The notes under the pieces were generated by a model. That model was given only the letters and a program-made list of their open reading frames with translations. It had not been told where the DNA came from and ran no database searches. A DNA stretch of 42,213 nucleotides from Acd1 sp049973945 (lineage in GTDB: Archaea; Thermoproteota; Thermoprotei_A; Sulfolobales; Sulfolobaceae), in assembly GCA_049973945.1 (NCBI GenBank), contig JBMFJH010000014.1, positions 1 to 42,213 of the forward strand, given 5' to 3'. Below, in pieces: positions 32,247 through 40,168 of the stretch; positions within the stretch are counted from its first letter, which is position 1; every line of letters begins with the position of its first letter. The translations under genes and the position numbers were made by a program.

Positions 32247-33341
32247 TCACGAGAAAAAGTCTATAACCGTATATTCCTTAGGTAGTGTCTCCAGCACCTC
32301 TGCCTTGTCCTTCTTCACTATTACGGTGTCCTCTATCCTTATGCCGAACTTGACGAAATGGTAAACGCCCGGCTCTATGGTGATGATCATGTTCTCCTTA
32401 AGCTCATCATTCGCTGTCGGCCCAACAGTTGGATACTCGTGGATCTCAATGCCAACCCCGTGGCCCAACGGGTGGTGGAACTTGTTCGCAAGGCCGTATT
32501 TGCTCAGGACTTTCCTAGCGATTGAGTCGAGCTCGGAAGCCCTGACGCCTTCCCTTACTCGGTCAATTGATTCGAGTTGGGCTTCGAGAACAGCTTCGTA
32601 GTATTTCTTGTATTCCTCTGACTTGGTCAACCCGAACGTCCTCGTGCTGTCGAAGCAGTAGCCCCTGTACTTCGCCCCCCAGTCGATTAGGAGGTACGGA
32701 GGCTTAATGTGATCCCTTTTAGGCACGTGGTGCGGGAAGGCCGAGTTTACGCCAGAGGCTACTATCGTCGGGAACGCGTAGTCCTCGGCCCCATACTTCT
32801 TCATGTAGTAGTCGATCAGTCCGGCCAGCTCGCCTTCGGACATGTTCGGAGACGCTTCGTCCAGGGCCCTCGAGAGCGCCGAAGCGGTGATCCTTCCGGC
32901 CGCCTTAATTGCTTCTATTTCGTCCTGATCCTTGACCGCCCTCTGATCCCTTACTGCGTCGCTCAAGTCGACTAACTGAACCTTCTTCTCTAAAGCTGAA
33001 GTCAACGTTTTATCCGCCCACGCTGTGTCTAGACCTACTGGCCTTCCCTTGGCCGTTTGTTCGACCAGCTCGGAAGTCTTGACCCTAACGACTTTCGCTC
33101 CGCCTGACGTCTCGTTGCCCAGCAGGTTCGCTGGGTCGACCACAATTACGTCGACTCCCTTGACTGTGAGAGCCCTGTTCATTTCGAGGACTGAAGTTAT
33201 TAGCGAGAAGTTCCCGTCGCAGTAAAGGAGGTAACCCACTCCCTCGAAACCGAGGTAGTAGTATAGGTTGGGTTGGCCCGCTATTAGGGCGCAACTCAGT
33301 CCCTTCTTTTCGGCCAGTTCACGCAGCTTGTTTAGCCTCAA
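32247..33341 (-). CDS. pepQ: Xaa-Pro dipeptidase (M24B metallopeptidase)
   Basis: A 364-residue creatinase/prolidase-fold peptidase that splits dipeptides ending in proline. The N-terminal domain covers about residues 1-120. The catalytic domain has the metal ligands in LIDWGAK (Asp), FDSTRTFG (Asp), HPLGHGVGIEIHE (His), ITIEPGVY (Glu) and IRIEDTV (Glu). The start is TTG at 33341, giving MRLNKLRELAEKKG; the upstream frame overlaps the end of moaA by 23 bp. It is close in fold to the methionine aminopeptidase at the start of the window. Confidence 0.93.
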   Translation of the reverse strand: MRLNKLRELAEKKGLSCALIAGQPNLYYYLGFEGVGYLLYCDGNFSLITSVLEMNRALTVKGVDVIVVDPANLLGNETSGGAKVVRVKTSELVEQTAKGRPVGLDTAWADKTLTSALEKKVQLVDLSDAVRDQRAVKDQDEIEAIKAAGRITASALSRALDEASPNMSEGELAGLIDYYMKKYGAEDYAFPTIVASGVNSAFPHHVPKRDHIKPPYLLIDWGAKYRGYCFDSTRTFGLTKSEEYKKYYEAVLEAQLESIDRVREGVRASELDSIARKVLSKYGLANKFHHPLGHGVGIEIHEYPTVGPTANDELKENMIITIEPGVYHFVKFGIRIEDTVIVKKDKAEVLETLPKEYTVIDFFS

Positions 33342-34260
33342 GGAGCCTCCACTTGAAGTTCGGTTCCCTAATCCAGACTAATAGCTTGAACGCTTCCCTC
33401 AAGTACTCCCTCTTCTCTTCGGGCGCGTAGGGTCCCTTCAGAATGTCGAGCACATCTATTATCCTGTCGTTTCTGTAAAGGCAGCTCTTCAAAGTGCCGT
33501 CGGCGGTCAGCCTTACCCTATTGCAACCGGCGCAGAAGATGGGATTGTTGTAAGGCTTCACTAACTCCACTATGAGTCCCCCGAGCTCGTAGATAGGCCT
33601 GTTGTGCTTCCTCTTTATCCCGACCAATTTGCCGTAGACCTTCAGGTGCTCCTCGATCTCGTCGAGGGCCAAGTGCTCAGCGAAGGCGGCCTGCCCCTTA
33701 CCTACGGGGTGCATCTCGATGAACTGAACAGCGTGGACTCCCAAGCGTTGAGCCAGGTCGATGAGGCTCCTCCACTCCCTGGAGTTCCTCTTATTGAGAA
33801 CGAAGTTCAGCTTGACTGGCCTCAGTCCGACCTCAACGGCCCTCCTAACCCCTTCTACGACCTTTTCGAACACGTCAACGCCCGTGACGACCTTGAACGT
33901 CTCCCTCGTCGCCGCGTGCATGCTCACGTTTACTCTGTCCAACCCTGAGTCCTTCAGGGCCTCGGCCATTTCGGCTAGTCTGAATCCGTTCGTGGTCATA
34001 GATGTCTCGAGATCGAGAGACTTCAGCCTTCTCACTATCTCGGGCAAGTCCCTTCGAAGAGTTGGCTCCCCGCCGGTGAGCTTCACCTGCCTCACGCCGA
34101 ACTCCTTGGCGACCGAAGCTACTAACTCGATCTCGCTTGCGGTTAGTATCCTCTCGCTCGGTGGCTCGCCCTCCATATGACAAAAGAAGCACTCGAAGTT
34201 GCACGCGTGAGTAAGCGTGATTCTGAGGTCCTCGATCGGTCGGCCGTACCTGTCAAGCAC
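33319..34260 (-). CDS. moaA: GTP 3',8-cyclase (MoaA), molybdenum cofactor synthesis
   Basis: A radical-SAM enzyme of about 313 residues that starts molybdopterin synthesis from GTP. The N-terminal cluster is Cys-x3-Cys-x2-Cys in ACNFECFFC, and the C-terminal second cluster is FCAGCNRVRLTADGTLKSC. The frame is open to TTG at 34281 (320 residues), but I prefer GTG at 34260. The TATA-like ATAAATATT at 34280-34288 is about 24 bp upstream of it, and the resulting VLDRYGRPIEDLRITLTH is a normal MoaA N-terminus. The zinc-ribbon gene is divergent. Confidence 0.9.
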   Translation of the reverse strand: MLDRYGRPIEDLRITLTHACNFECFFCHMEGEPPSERILTASEIELVASVAKEFGVRQVKLTGGEPTLRRDLPEIVRRLKSLDLETSMTTNGFRLAEMAEALKDSGLDRVNVSMHAATRETFKVVTGVDVFEKVVEGVRRAVEVGLRPVKLNFVLNKRNSREWRSLIDLAQRLGVHAVQFIEMHPVGKGQAAFAEHLALDEIEEHLKVYGKLVGIKRKHNRPIYELGGLIVELVKPYNNPIFCAGCNRVRLTADGTLKSCLYRNDRIIDVLDILKGPYAPEEKREYLREAFKLLVWIREPNFKWRLLEAKQAA

Positions 34261-34292
34261 ATATTTTTTACTACACGGCAATATTTATGCCG
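34261..34292. promoter_or_regulatory. Divergent moaA / zinc-ribbon promoter region with dyad
   Basis: TATTTTTTAC (34262-34271) is about 22-28 bp before the plus-strand ATGs at 34287 and 34293. The dyad CGGCA (34276-34280) and TGCCG (34288-34292) encloses the TATA-like ATATTTA used in the moaA direction. The right arm overlaps the first codons of the zinc-ribbon gene. Confidence 0.45.
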
Positions 34293-34481
34293 ATGAATAA
34301 GGTCGCCTGCCCGAGATGTGGCGTTTATATGGATCTTTTGGCTGAGAGCGAAAACGCTTCGGGAGAGAAGGTAATTAGGTACTTTTACAAGTGCCCGGCG
34401 TGCGGATACAGGCTACCGTCCTCGACAATCAGAATAAGGAAGCAGAACGATTCGGAAATCCTCCTGAGCATAGCCAAGTGA
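34287..34481 (+). CDS. Small zinc-ribbon protein
   Basis: A 64-residue protein with one zinc ribbon: Cys8 and Cys11 (CPRC) and Cys36 and Cys39 (CPAC). A strand-rich linker lies between them. It resembles small RNA-polymerase/TFIIS-like or ribosomal zinc ribbons, but no family can be named. The C-terminal tail (IRIRKQNDSEILLSIAK) is basic then hydrophobic. Starts at 34287 or 34293 (ATG, in frame) are both possible. It is divergent from moaA. Confidence 0.7.
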   Translation: MPMNKVACPRCGVYMDLLAESENASGEKVIRYFYKCPACGYRLPSSTIRIRKQNDSEILLSIAK

Positions 34482-34500
34482 GGTTCCTAAGTGCGACGAG

Positions 34501-35178
34501 TTAACGAGTGCCGACCAACTCTTTCCTTAAGTAGTACTGGTGTATGGGAGGGATAAACGCGAGCAAAGCGGAGTGCTTTAGGTCGAAGACCTTGTTCACG
34601 ACCGACTCTGAGCCGTTGTAACCGTCCCTAATCGCTCGCACTAGCCTCCTGAACTCCTCCAAGTCATTTACTGTGTAGTGGGATACGAAGGTGAAAAGCA
34701 CCGCCAGATCCCAAGCCCTCAGCCTGTCGTCATTCGACTGGATCGCCTGCTCGGCGTCGATGATTATCGCCTTCCCTCCCTTAACAACGAAGTTCTCGGG
34801 CTTCGTGTCGCCCATCACGAATCCCCAGTCGTGCACTCGCCTCAGCTCCCTCGCGATTAACGCGTAGTCTTCAGACGTTTTAGGGAGCTCGCCGTCCACG
34901 AACTCCCTTAAGACGCACTTCTTATCCAGGTCGAAGTCTATGACGTTTGGGACGTTGACCTTGCCCTTAAGGGAGGTGAAGAAGTCGAGTTCCCTCTCCA
35001 TTCTATCCTCAGGAGAGGCCACGAAGGGATATGACAACTGAAAAACTGGGGTCAGAAGGTACCACTTCGCGCCCGTGACGCCCTCGTAGCACTTCAGAAC
35101 GCATTTCCTGCCTCCTCGCTCAACTACCTTAGTCTGCTTGACGCTTTGACTTATGATCCTCGTGATGTCTAACCTCAC
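34501..35178 (-). CDS. Kinase-like protein (RIO/Bud32/WaaP type)
   Basis: A 225-residue protein-kinase-fold protein. The ATP lysine is Lys29 (VLKCYEG) and the helix-C glutamate is probably Glu63. The catalytic loop is MGDTKPENF with Asp124 and Asn129, and the metal-binding aspartate is Asp141 (IIDAEQA). These are the lipopolysaccharide-kinase/RIO-like pattern, not the classical HRD and DFG; the usual histidine is Met122. It may phosphorylate a protein or small molecule. GTG at 35178 overlaps the cysteine synthase stop by 4 bp, so it is co-transcribed with it. Confidence 0.75.
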   Translation of the reverse strand: MRLDITRIISQSVKQTKVVERGGRKCVLKCYEGVTGAKWYLLTPVFQLSYPFVASPEDRMERELDFFTSLKGKVNVPNVIDFDLDKKCVLREFVDGELPKTSEDYALIARELRRVHDWGFVMGDTKPENFVVKGGKAIIIDAEQAIQSNDDRLRAWDLAVLFTFVSHYTVNDLEEFRRLVRAIRDGYNGSESVVNKVFDLKHSALLAFIPPIHQYYLRKELVGTR

Positions 35179-36080
35179 CCTTTCTGTCCCCTCACCTGCT
35201 TCAATGCTTCGTCGAGAAGTTCAAACTCTTCTGCGTACCTGAAGCCGTCGTCCGGAAAGATTAGAACCGTGGCCCTGCCATCTTTCACTTTCTCATATGC
35301 GGCATAAACCGCGCCAGAACTGAGCCCCACAAGGATTCCCGCCTTCCTGGCGACCTTCTTTACCCCCTCGTAGGCCTCTAAGGCAGTCACGTCTACCACT
35401 TTATCTATCACGTGATGTCTCAGCTCGAACGGGTTCCCCTCGTCCTGCCTCTTGATCCCGGGTATCCTCGATCCTTTCGCGGGCACGACGCCTATGACTT
35501 CCACGTCTTTACCGTACTTGTCCTTGAAGTACTTCCCGATACCTACGGCGTGCCCCCCAGTCCCCATACTGGCTATTACCCTCTCGACCTTCACCCCTAT
35601 TGAGGACATCTGCTCTTCTATCTCCTTGGCCGTAGTCTCCATGTGAACCTTGACGTTCAGTTCGTTGTGGAACTGGTCGGGGTGATAATACCCTTTGGCC
35701 TTTTCGAATTCCTTCACCAGCTCCAGAGTCTCTGTGGTAGTAGACCTGCCTTCCCTCACCTCTGCACCGAATATTTCGAGCAACACCCTATAGTTCTGGG
35801 ACGCCACCTTCGGGAGGAAAACGGTGAACTTCAAGTTCAGAACTGCTGTTAGTGCCGCCATCGCTAAGCCGGTGTTCCCAGAAGTGGTCTCAACGATGCC
35901 TTTCTTGCCCTCCTTTATCGCGCTCAGCACCAGGTAAAGGGCCGTCCTGTCCTTGACGCTGTGGCTGATGGGATTGAAGAACTCCAGCTTCGCCCAGGCC
36001 CTTTCGTCGACCTTAAGAATAGGAGTGGGCCACATGCCTTGCATTAACTCAATTACGTTCTCGAAGACCCTATTTGACAC
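35175..36080 (-). CDS. cysK: Cysteine synthase family PLP enzyme
   Basis: A 301-residue fold-type II PLP enzyme that makes cysteine from an activated serine and sulfide. The PLP lysine is Lys43 (HSVKDRT), the phosphate/substrate loop is TTSGNTGLA at 65-73 and the glycine loop is MGTGGHAVGIGKY. Some crenarchaeal members, such as the Aeropyrum enzyme, prefer O-phosphoserine to O-acetylserine; this cannot be read from sequence here. The GTG start at 36080 has GAGGAGATCC, nearly the full anti-SD match, five bases upstream, so it is a leadered transcript. The kinase-like gene follows in the same operon. Confidence 0.9.
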   Translation of the reverse strand: MSNRVFENVIELMQGMWPTPILKVDERAWAKLEFFNPISHSVKDRTALYLVLSAIKEGKKGIVETTSGNTGLAMAALTAVLNLKFTVFLPKVASQNYRVLLEIFGAEVREGRSTTTETLELVKEFEKAKGYYHPDQFHNELNVKVHMETTAKEIEEQMSSIGVKVERVIASMGTGGHAVGIGKYFKDKYGKDVEVIGVVPAKGSRIPGIKRQDEGNPFELRHHVIDKVVDVTALEAYEGVKKVARKAGILVGLSSGAVYAAYEKVKDGRATVLIFPDDGFRYAEEFELLDEALKQVRGQKG

Positions 36081-36085
36081 AATAA

Positions 36086-36095
36086 GGATCTCCTC
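36086..36095 (-). promoter_or_regulatory. Strong Shine-Dalgarno site for cysteine synthase
   Basis: On the minus strand GAGGAGATCC differs in one base from the ideal GAGGTGATCC and lies five bases before the GTG at 36080. It fixes the start. The TATA-like TTTTTAAG further up (about 36120-36130) leaves a short leader, unlike most genes here. Confidence 0.6.
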
Positions 36096-36135
36096 GAGAG
36101 TTTAGCTAAGTGAAAGAGTTGCTTAAAAATCCTAG

Positions 36136-36357
36136 TCATTTCTCCTTTCTCACTTTAATCTTAATCACGTACTTATTGTCCTCCTTCTGCCACCCTAAGT
36201 ACTCCGAACCCAAGGCGTTGCACAACTCCCTGAGAGCGTCAACTGCGGCGTACCAGGGTGTCTTCACTTCAATCACTTCGCCGTCCTGGGCCCTCTCGTA
36301 AGCCTCCTTGAACTGCAGGAGGAGGGTGGGGCACATCTCGTCCGACTCCAGCCTCAT
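36136..36357 (-). CDS. tusA: TusA-like sulfur carrier
   Basis: A 73-residue TusA/SirA-fold protein. The conserved cysteine is Cys9 in MCPTLLLQFKEA; the usual CPxP reads CPTL. The following helix-strand pattern (GEVIEVKTPWYAAVDALRELCNALG) fits the family. TusA proteins carry persulfide sulfur on this cysteine for thiolation or sulfur oxidation. The ATG at 36357 overlaps the DsrE-like stop by 4 bp, and TusA-DsrE pairs handle thiosulfate in Metallosphaera, so a sulfur-transfer role is likely. Confidence 0.8.
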   Translation of the reverse strand: MRLESDEMCPTLLLQFKEAYERAQDGEVIEVKTPWYAAVDALRELCNALGSEYLGWQKEDNKYVIKIKVRKEK

Positions 36358-36755
36358 AGGCTCAACACCACGTCCGCCTCTTTCGCCAGGTTAAGAAACG
36401 AGACCGTGTTGGCCACCTTAACCCCCTCCATTAGGTCTTCAGGTGAATAACCAGCTATCCTCAGGGCCGCCTCATCGGCGTAGAACTTGGCCCCAGCCTT
36501 CAACACCTTCATGAGCACCTCGTCGACCTCAGCTATGTTCAGCTTCTTCATCCTGTTCTTGACGAACCACTTCGAGAGTCCTTTGATGCCCAGCTTCGCC
36601 CTCCCCTTCACTTCCTTAGTAAGCAGGACGGAGGCGCTCGACGTGAGGAAGACGTGAACTTCCCAACCCATAGAGAGGGCTCCAGAGCTTATCGCTAAAG
36701 CGTGGTAAAGGGTCTCGGCGTCCTCCCGGGTCACGAGAATGACAAGCCTAGACAT
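36354..36755 (-). CDS. DsrE-family protein lacking the sulfur-carrying cysteine
   Basis: A 133-residue DsrE/DsrF-fold protein, upstream of and coupled to the TusA-like gene. The N-terminus (SRLVILVTREDAETLYHALAI) and the region GAKFYADEAALRIAGY fit DsrE3-type proteins. Those normally have a cysteine in the latter motif (KFYAC), where this one has Asp94. There is no cysteine in the whole protein, so it cannot carry persulfide sulfur in the usual way. It may instead be a structural or regulatory partner. Confidence 0.75.
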   Translation of the reverse strand: MSRLVILVTREDAETLYHALAISSGALSMGWEVHVFLTSSASVLLTKEVKGRAKLGIKGLSKWFVKNRMKKLNIAEVDEVLMKVLKAGAKFYADEAALRIAGYSPEDLMEGVKVANTVSFLNLAKEADVVLSL

Positions 36756-36790
36756 CTTCCATTGATTTCTATCATCTCTAATTAATTAAA

Positions 36791-36808
36791 CTCGGCTTAA
36801 ATGCCGAG
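36791..36808 (+). promoter_or_regulatory. TATA-like box inside a dyad, DUF711 gene promoter
   Basis: CTCGGC (36791-36796), TTAAAT, GCCGAG (36803-36808) is a perfect 6-bp inverted repeat centred on the TATA-like CTTAAATG. The box is about 26 bp before the GTG at 36825. A regulator binding this dyad would block TBP, so the gene is probably repressible. Confidence 0.5.
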
Positions 36809-36824
36809 AGACTTAACCTAAACC

Positions 36825-37820
36825 GTGAAGCTTAGGGCGATTACGGCCCACGTCCCTTCCTTTGACATTGGAACGATTGAGGAAACGGCAACTAACATGA
36901 CCAAACTTTCTGACGAAATCGTCTGGACGAAGAGGGTTACGCTGCCTCCCCTGCCTAAGGGAGTCGTGGCGGACAAACTAGCGGAGATAGCGGACTCCCA
37001 CAAGGACGTCCTTTTCGGCCTTTTCCATTTGGACTCCAGAGATCAAAGGGTTAACTCGCTCAAAGACCTACTTGAAGGTGACAACGTATACGGTTCTGTG
37101 CTGGTTAGGAGCGTCGAAAGGATCGACGACCTCGTTAGCCTGATAATTAGCCTAGAGCCGGAGAAGGCCTCGAGGTTTTCGTTGACCTTCAGCGACTACT
37201 TCGTAGTGTCTCCCTATTTCCCCAGCGGAACTGGTGACGTAGCTGTTCCCAGCCTCTCGGCGTCTGTCCTCTACGTCTCGGAGTTCAAGCAGGGGAATGA
37301 GGTTCAGACCCTCGCGAGGGCGGACGAATTGGCGAAATCGTTCGCGAAGAGACTAGGGCTGAAGTATCTTGGCCTCGACGTCTCCCTGTCCCCCTGGATG
37401 GAGGAGAGCGTTGGCGAAGTCGTCGAGAGCTTGAGCGGAAGGAAAATGTTCGACCCGACCCACTTCGCGACCGTCTTCGAGATGAACCAGAGGGTCTTCA
37501 GGGCAGCCGTCCTAGCTAAAGTCAACGCCCTGGGCTTCTCGGAGGTCATGTTGCCTGTAGCAGAGGACAGGGTTCTAACCGAGAGAGTCGCGGAGGGCTC
37601 GTTGAGGCTCAGGGACTTGATCGCGCTGAGCTTCGTGTGCGTGGCAGGGCTCGACATGGTAGCGGTCAGGTCTGACAAGGAGGTGATTAAGTCCCTCATT
37701 AAGGCCATGTACGCCGTGTATTACACGAAGCGGAGGCCCGTTGGGATGAGAGTGATTCCGACCTCTGGGGGCGACGTAATATTAAAAAAATTCGGAAGGG
37801 TTGTTGAAACCCAAATGTGA
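36825..37820 (+). CDS. DUF711 (UPF0210-type) family protein
   Basis: A 331-residue soluble protein that I assign to the DUF711/UPF0210 family, conserved in many archaea and bacteria but of unknown function. Family-like regions are the opening RAITAHVP and the glycine-poor core with KRLGLKYLGLDVSLSPWMEESVG (about 180-202); the C-terminal helical part (RDLIALSFVCVAGLDMVAVR) is also typical. The fold is related to glycyl radical/PFL-like alpha-beta barrels, but no catalytic residues can be named. The GTG start at 36825 is supported by the promoter spacing. Confidence 0.75.
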   Translation: MKLRAITAHVPSFDIGTIEETATNMTKLSDEIVWTKRVTLPPLPKGVVADKLAEIADSHKDVLFGLFHLDSRDQRVNSLKDLLEGDNVYGSVLVRSVERIDDLVSLIISLEPEKASRFSLTFSDYFVVSPYFPSGTGDVAVPSLSASVLYVSEFKQGNEVQTLARADELAKSFAKRLGLKYLGLDVSLSPWMEESVGEVVESLSGRKMFDPTHFATVFEMNQRVFRAAVLAKVNALGFSEVMLPVAEDRVLTERVAEGSLRLRDLIALSFVCVAGLDMVAVRSDKEVIKSLIKAMYAVYYTKRRPVGMRVIPTSGGDVILKKFGRVVETQM

Positions 37821-37868
37821 TATGTTAAAACTTATTAAATTAGGTATCAGTGGTTCTAACCGACCCAA

Positions 37869-38924
37869 ATGGATCTAAGGAAGGTTCAAAAATTCGGCAA
37901 GTCTACTTTAATGATCTCTTTGCCCGCCGATTGGGTCAAGAGCGTCAACCTCAAGCCGGGAACCAGCGTTTACATTGACGTAGACGAGGACGGCGGTCTC
38001 AAGGTCTATCCTCCGAACTACAACCCTCAGAACATGAAGAGGGAAATCCTCGTCAAGGTTTCGGAAAAGACGGATCCCGAGTTGCTCGAGAGGGTAGTTA
38101 GGTCGCTTTACGTCCTAGGGTTCGACAGAATCATGGTGAAGTCGGAGGACGGCATGATATCCAACGACGCCATGAGGAAGTTGAGGGAGGTAAGCAGATC
38201 CCTGATCGGCCTAGAGACGGTAGTGGACGACCTTCAGAACGTCGAGATAAGGTCTTACATCGACCCAGCGAGGCACAACTTCAACGTGATTCTCAACCAG
38301 CTCGTGAACACGCTGAAGCTCATGATCGACTACTTATCCCACGGGCTGAAGAGCGGGTCGAGGAAGTTCATCGAGGAAATCCTCGAACTCGAGAACGAGG
38401 TCGACAGGCTGTACTTCCTCGGGCTGAGGCAACTCATACTGGCCCAGACCAACAGGGGGCTGGCTTACATAATCGGAGTGACGAGCGTTCAGATAATCGG
38501 CAACAGGATAATCTTGAAGTCCTTGGAGGAGTCGGCCGACGAAATTGGCGAAGCAGCTAACGAACTCCTGGGCATGCCGCCGGAGGGCCTGAACTACCTC
38601 AGGGAGTTCTACTCTGCCTTCGTACCGATTAAGGAGAAAATGGAGTCGCTACTCACTCAGATACTCAAGCTCAGGAACGAGTGGAATTACCAGGTGGCTA
38701 ACGAGCTCATGGACGAGCTTAGGGTGCTGAGGAAATCCCTCATGCTCGAGCTAGAGAACTTACAGAACCAGCTCATGGGCGACAACAGGAAGAGCAAGTT
38801 CGCCCCGAAAGTGGTCGGCTTCATGTTAAGGCTTTACAGTGCCATAAGGAACCTGGAGCCGATCGCGGAAATTGCAATGAACAGGTCGCTCGAGAACAAC
38901 AAGGAAATAGATTTGAGACAGTGA
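37869..38924 (+). CDS. PhoU-like regulator with AbrB-type N-terminus
   Basis: A 351-residue archaeal phosphate-uptake regulator. Residues about 1-50 form an AbrB/SpoVT-type DNA-binding fold (KFGKSTLMISLPADWVKS and LKPGTSVYIDVDED). The remainder is all-helical PhoU repeats (about 125-345). PhoU proteins sense phosphate status via the Pst transporter and kinases; archaeal versions with an AbrB domain probably bind DNA directly. No pst genes are in the window. The start is ATG at 37869 with an A/T-rich box (TTATTAAATT, 37832-37841) about 32 bp upstream. Confidence 0.85.
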   Translation: MDLRKVQKFGKSTLMISLPADWVKSVNLKPGTSVYIDVDEDGGLKVYPPNYNPQNMKREILVKVSEKTDPELLERVVRSLYVLGFDRIMVKSEDGMISNDAMRKLREVSRSLIGLETVVDDLQNVEIRSYIDPARHNFNVILNQLVNTLKLMIDYLSHGLKSGSRKFIEEILELENEVDRLYFLGLRQLILAQTNRGLAYIIGVTSVQIIGNRIILKSLEESADEIGEAANELLGMPPEGLNYLREFYSAFVPIKEKMESLLTQILKLRNEWNYQVANELMDELRVLRKSLMLELENLQNQLMGDNRKSKFAPKVVGFMLRLYSAIRNLEPIAEIAMNRSLENNKEIDLRQ

Positions 38925-40109
38925 TTAAGAAGCCCAGGCTTCCTCTTCCCTCAAAGCCCTCAACTGCCTCAGCACGTACTCCCTTATTTCGCTCTCCTTC
39001 GGTATATCCCTAATTATCTTCCCGTTTTCCATGTACTTGACTAGAACGGGCCTGCAACCGGGCTTCGGCGACGGCTCGTCGAGAAGGGTTATTACGTCAT
39101 TAGTCGGCGTCTCGCCGCACCTCCAGACCTGCTTCGCCCCAGGCCACTTGCCCCTCTTCGTGAAGGGAACCCACTTGCCGTCCACGAACTTCTCGACTAT
39201 GTCCGCGCTGAAGTCCACGCTCGGTGGAAAAGCAATGCTAGTCCCTACTCCGAAACCGTCTACTAAGTCCCTCAGCTCAACGACGTCGTCCTCGTCAATA
39301 CCACCGCTCACGAATATTTTCACGTTGTTGTAACCGTGTATCCTGAGCGTCCACTTGACCTCAGCCACTATTTTCCTCATGTTGCCTCTCCTACTGGACG
39401 GAGTGTCCAACCTCACACCGTAGAGTTTCTCTCCCAGCAGTTTAGCCGCCTTCAAGACCTCAGTCCTCTCGTCTTCGAACGTGTCGGCGAGGATTATCCT
39501 AGGCACGTCGGGCGGCATGGCCTTATCGAAGGCTTCCCAGGCCTTCACGTTGTCGCCGACGAGCAACATCAGCGCGTGGGGCATAGTCCCAGTAGGCTTC
39601 ACCCCCATAGTCTTCTCGTTAAAGGCACCCGACACGCCGTCGCAACCCCCGATATACGCTGCCCTGTCGGCCATAGGCCCTATTGCAGGATGTAACGACC
39701 TGAGGCCGAAGAACAGGACGGTCTTGTCCAGGGCGAGGTACTTTATCCTCGCGGCCTTCGAGGAAATGCTCGAGTAGTGCCTGAGGATGCCCAGGAACTC
39801 CGTCTCGTAGACCCCGAAGTCCCTGTACCTGCCCTCGATTATCATGACGGGCTCGATCTCCTTGAAAAGAGTCCCCTCTGGCATGGCGTAGATCGTAACC
39901 GGCTTCCCCTCGAAGAGGTGGAGCACCTCGCTCAGGCCGGTGAATACTGCCCACTTGTAGCCCGGAGGCAAACCATAAGAGTGGACCTCCATCCTCACGA
40001 GGTCGTCCTCAAGCTTCAAGTAGTCGAGAACCTTTACGGTCCTCTCGAAGTAGATGTCCGTTACCCTCCCCTGCTTCAGGTCTTCCGGCGTCGCTATGAA
40101 GAAATCCAC
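38925..40109 (-). CDS. pncB: Nicotinate phosphoribosyltransferase
   Basis: A 394-residue enzyme that couples nicotinic acid to PRPP, salvaging NAD. Family features are the N-terminal TDIYFERT, the HYSSISSKAARI helix, the active-site GLRSLHPAIGPMADR and the PRPP-binding loops VRLDTPSSRRG and VSGGIDEDDV. The C-terminus has a zinc-like pair of cysteines (WRCGETPT and PGCRPV). The GTG start at 40109 has CTTTAAAG about 27 bp upstream, a clean leaderless layout. It is divergent from the eS19 operon and convergent with the PhoU-like gene (no gap). Confidence 0.93.
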   Translation of the reverse strand: MDFFIATPEDLKQGRVTDIYFERTVKVLDYLKLEDDLVRMEVHSYGLPPGYKWAVFTGLSEVLHLFEGKPVTIYAMPEGTLFKEIEPVMIIEGRYRDFGVYETEFLGILRHYSSISSKAARIKYLALDKTVLFFGLRSLHPAIGPMADRAAYIGGCDGVSGAFNEKTMGVKPTGTMPHALMLLVGDNVKAWEAFDKAMPPDVPRIILADTFEDERTEVLKAAKLLGEKLYGVRLDTPSSRRGNMRKIVAEVKWTLRIHGYNNVKIFVSGGIDEDDVVELRDLVDGFGVGTSIAFPPSVDFSADIVEKFVDGKWVPFTKRGKWPGAKQVWRCGETPTNDVITLLDEPSPKPGCRPVLVKYMENGKIIRDIPKESEIREYVLRQLRALREEEAWAS

Positions 40110-40132
40110 GAGAAACCGTCACGAGGACAAAA

Positions 40133-40140
40133 CTTTAAAG
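40133..40140. promoter_or_regulatory. Palindromic TATA-like box shared by pncB and the eS19 operon
   Basis: CTTTAAAG reads the same on both strands. It is about 27 bp before the pncB GTG (40109) and about 32 bp before the eS19 ATG (40169), so one box could serve both directions. Confidence 0.5.
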
Positions 40141-40168
40141 CTTAGGCCGGACGTGTGAGTAGGACGGC

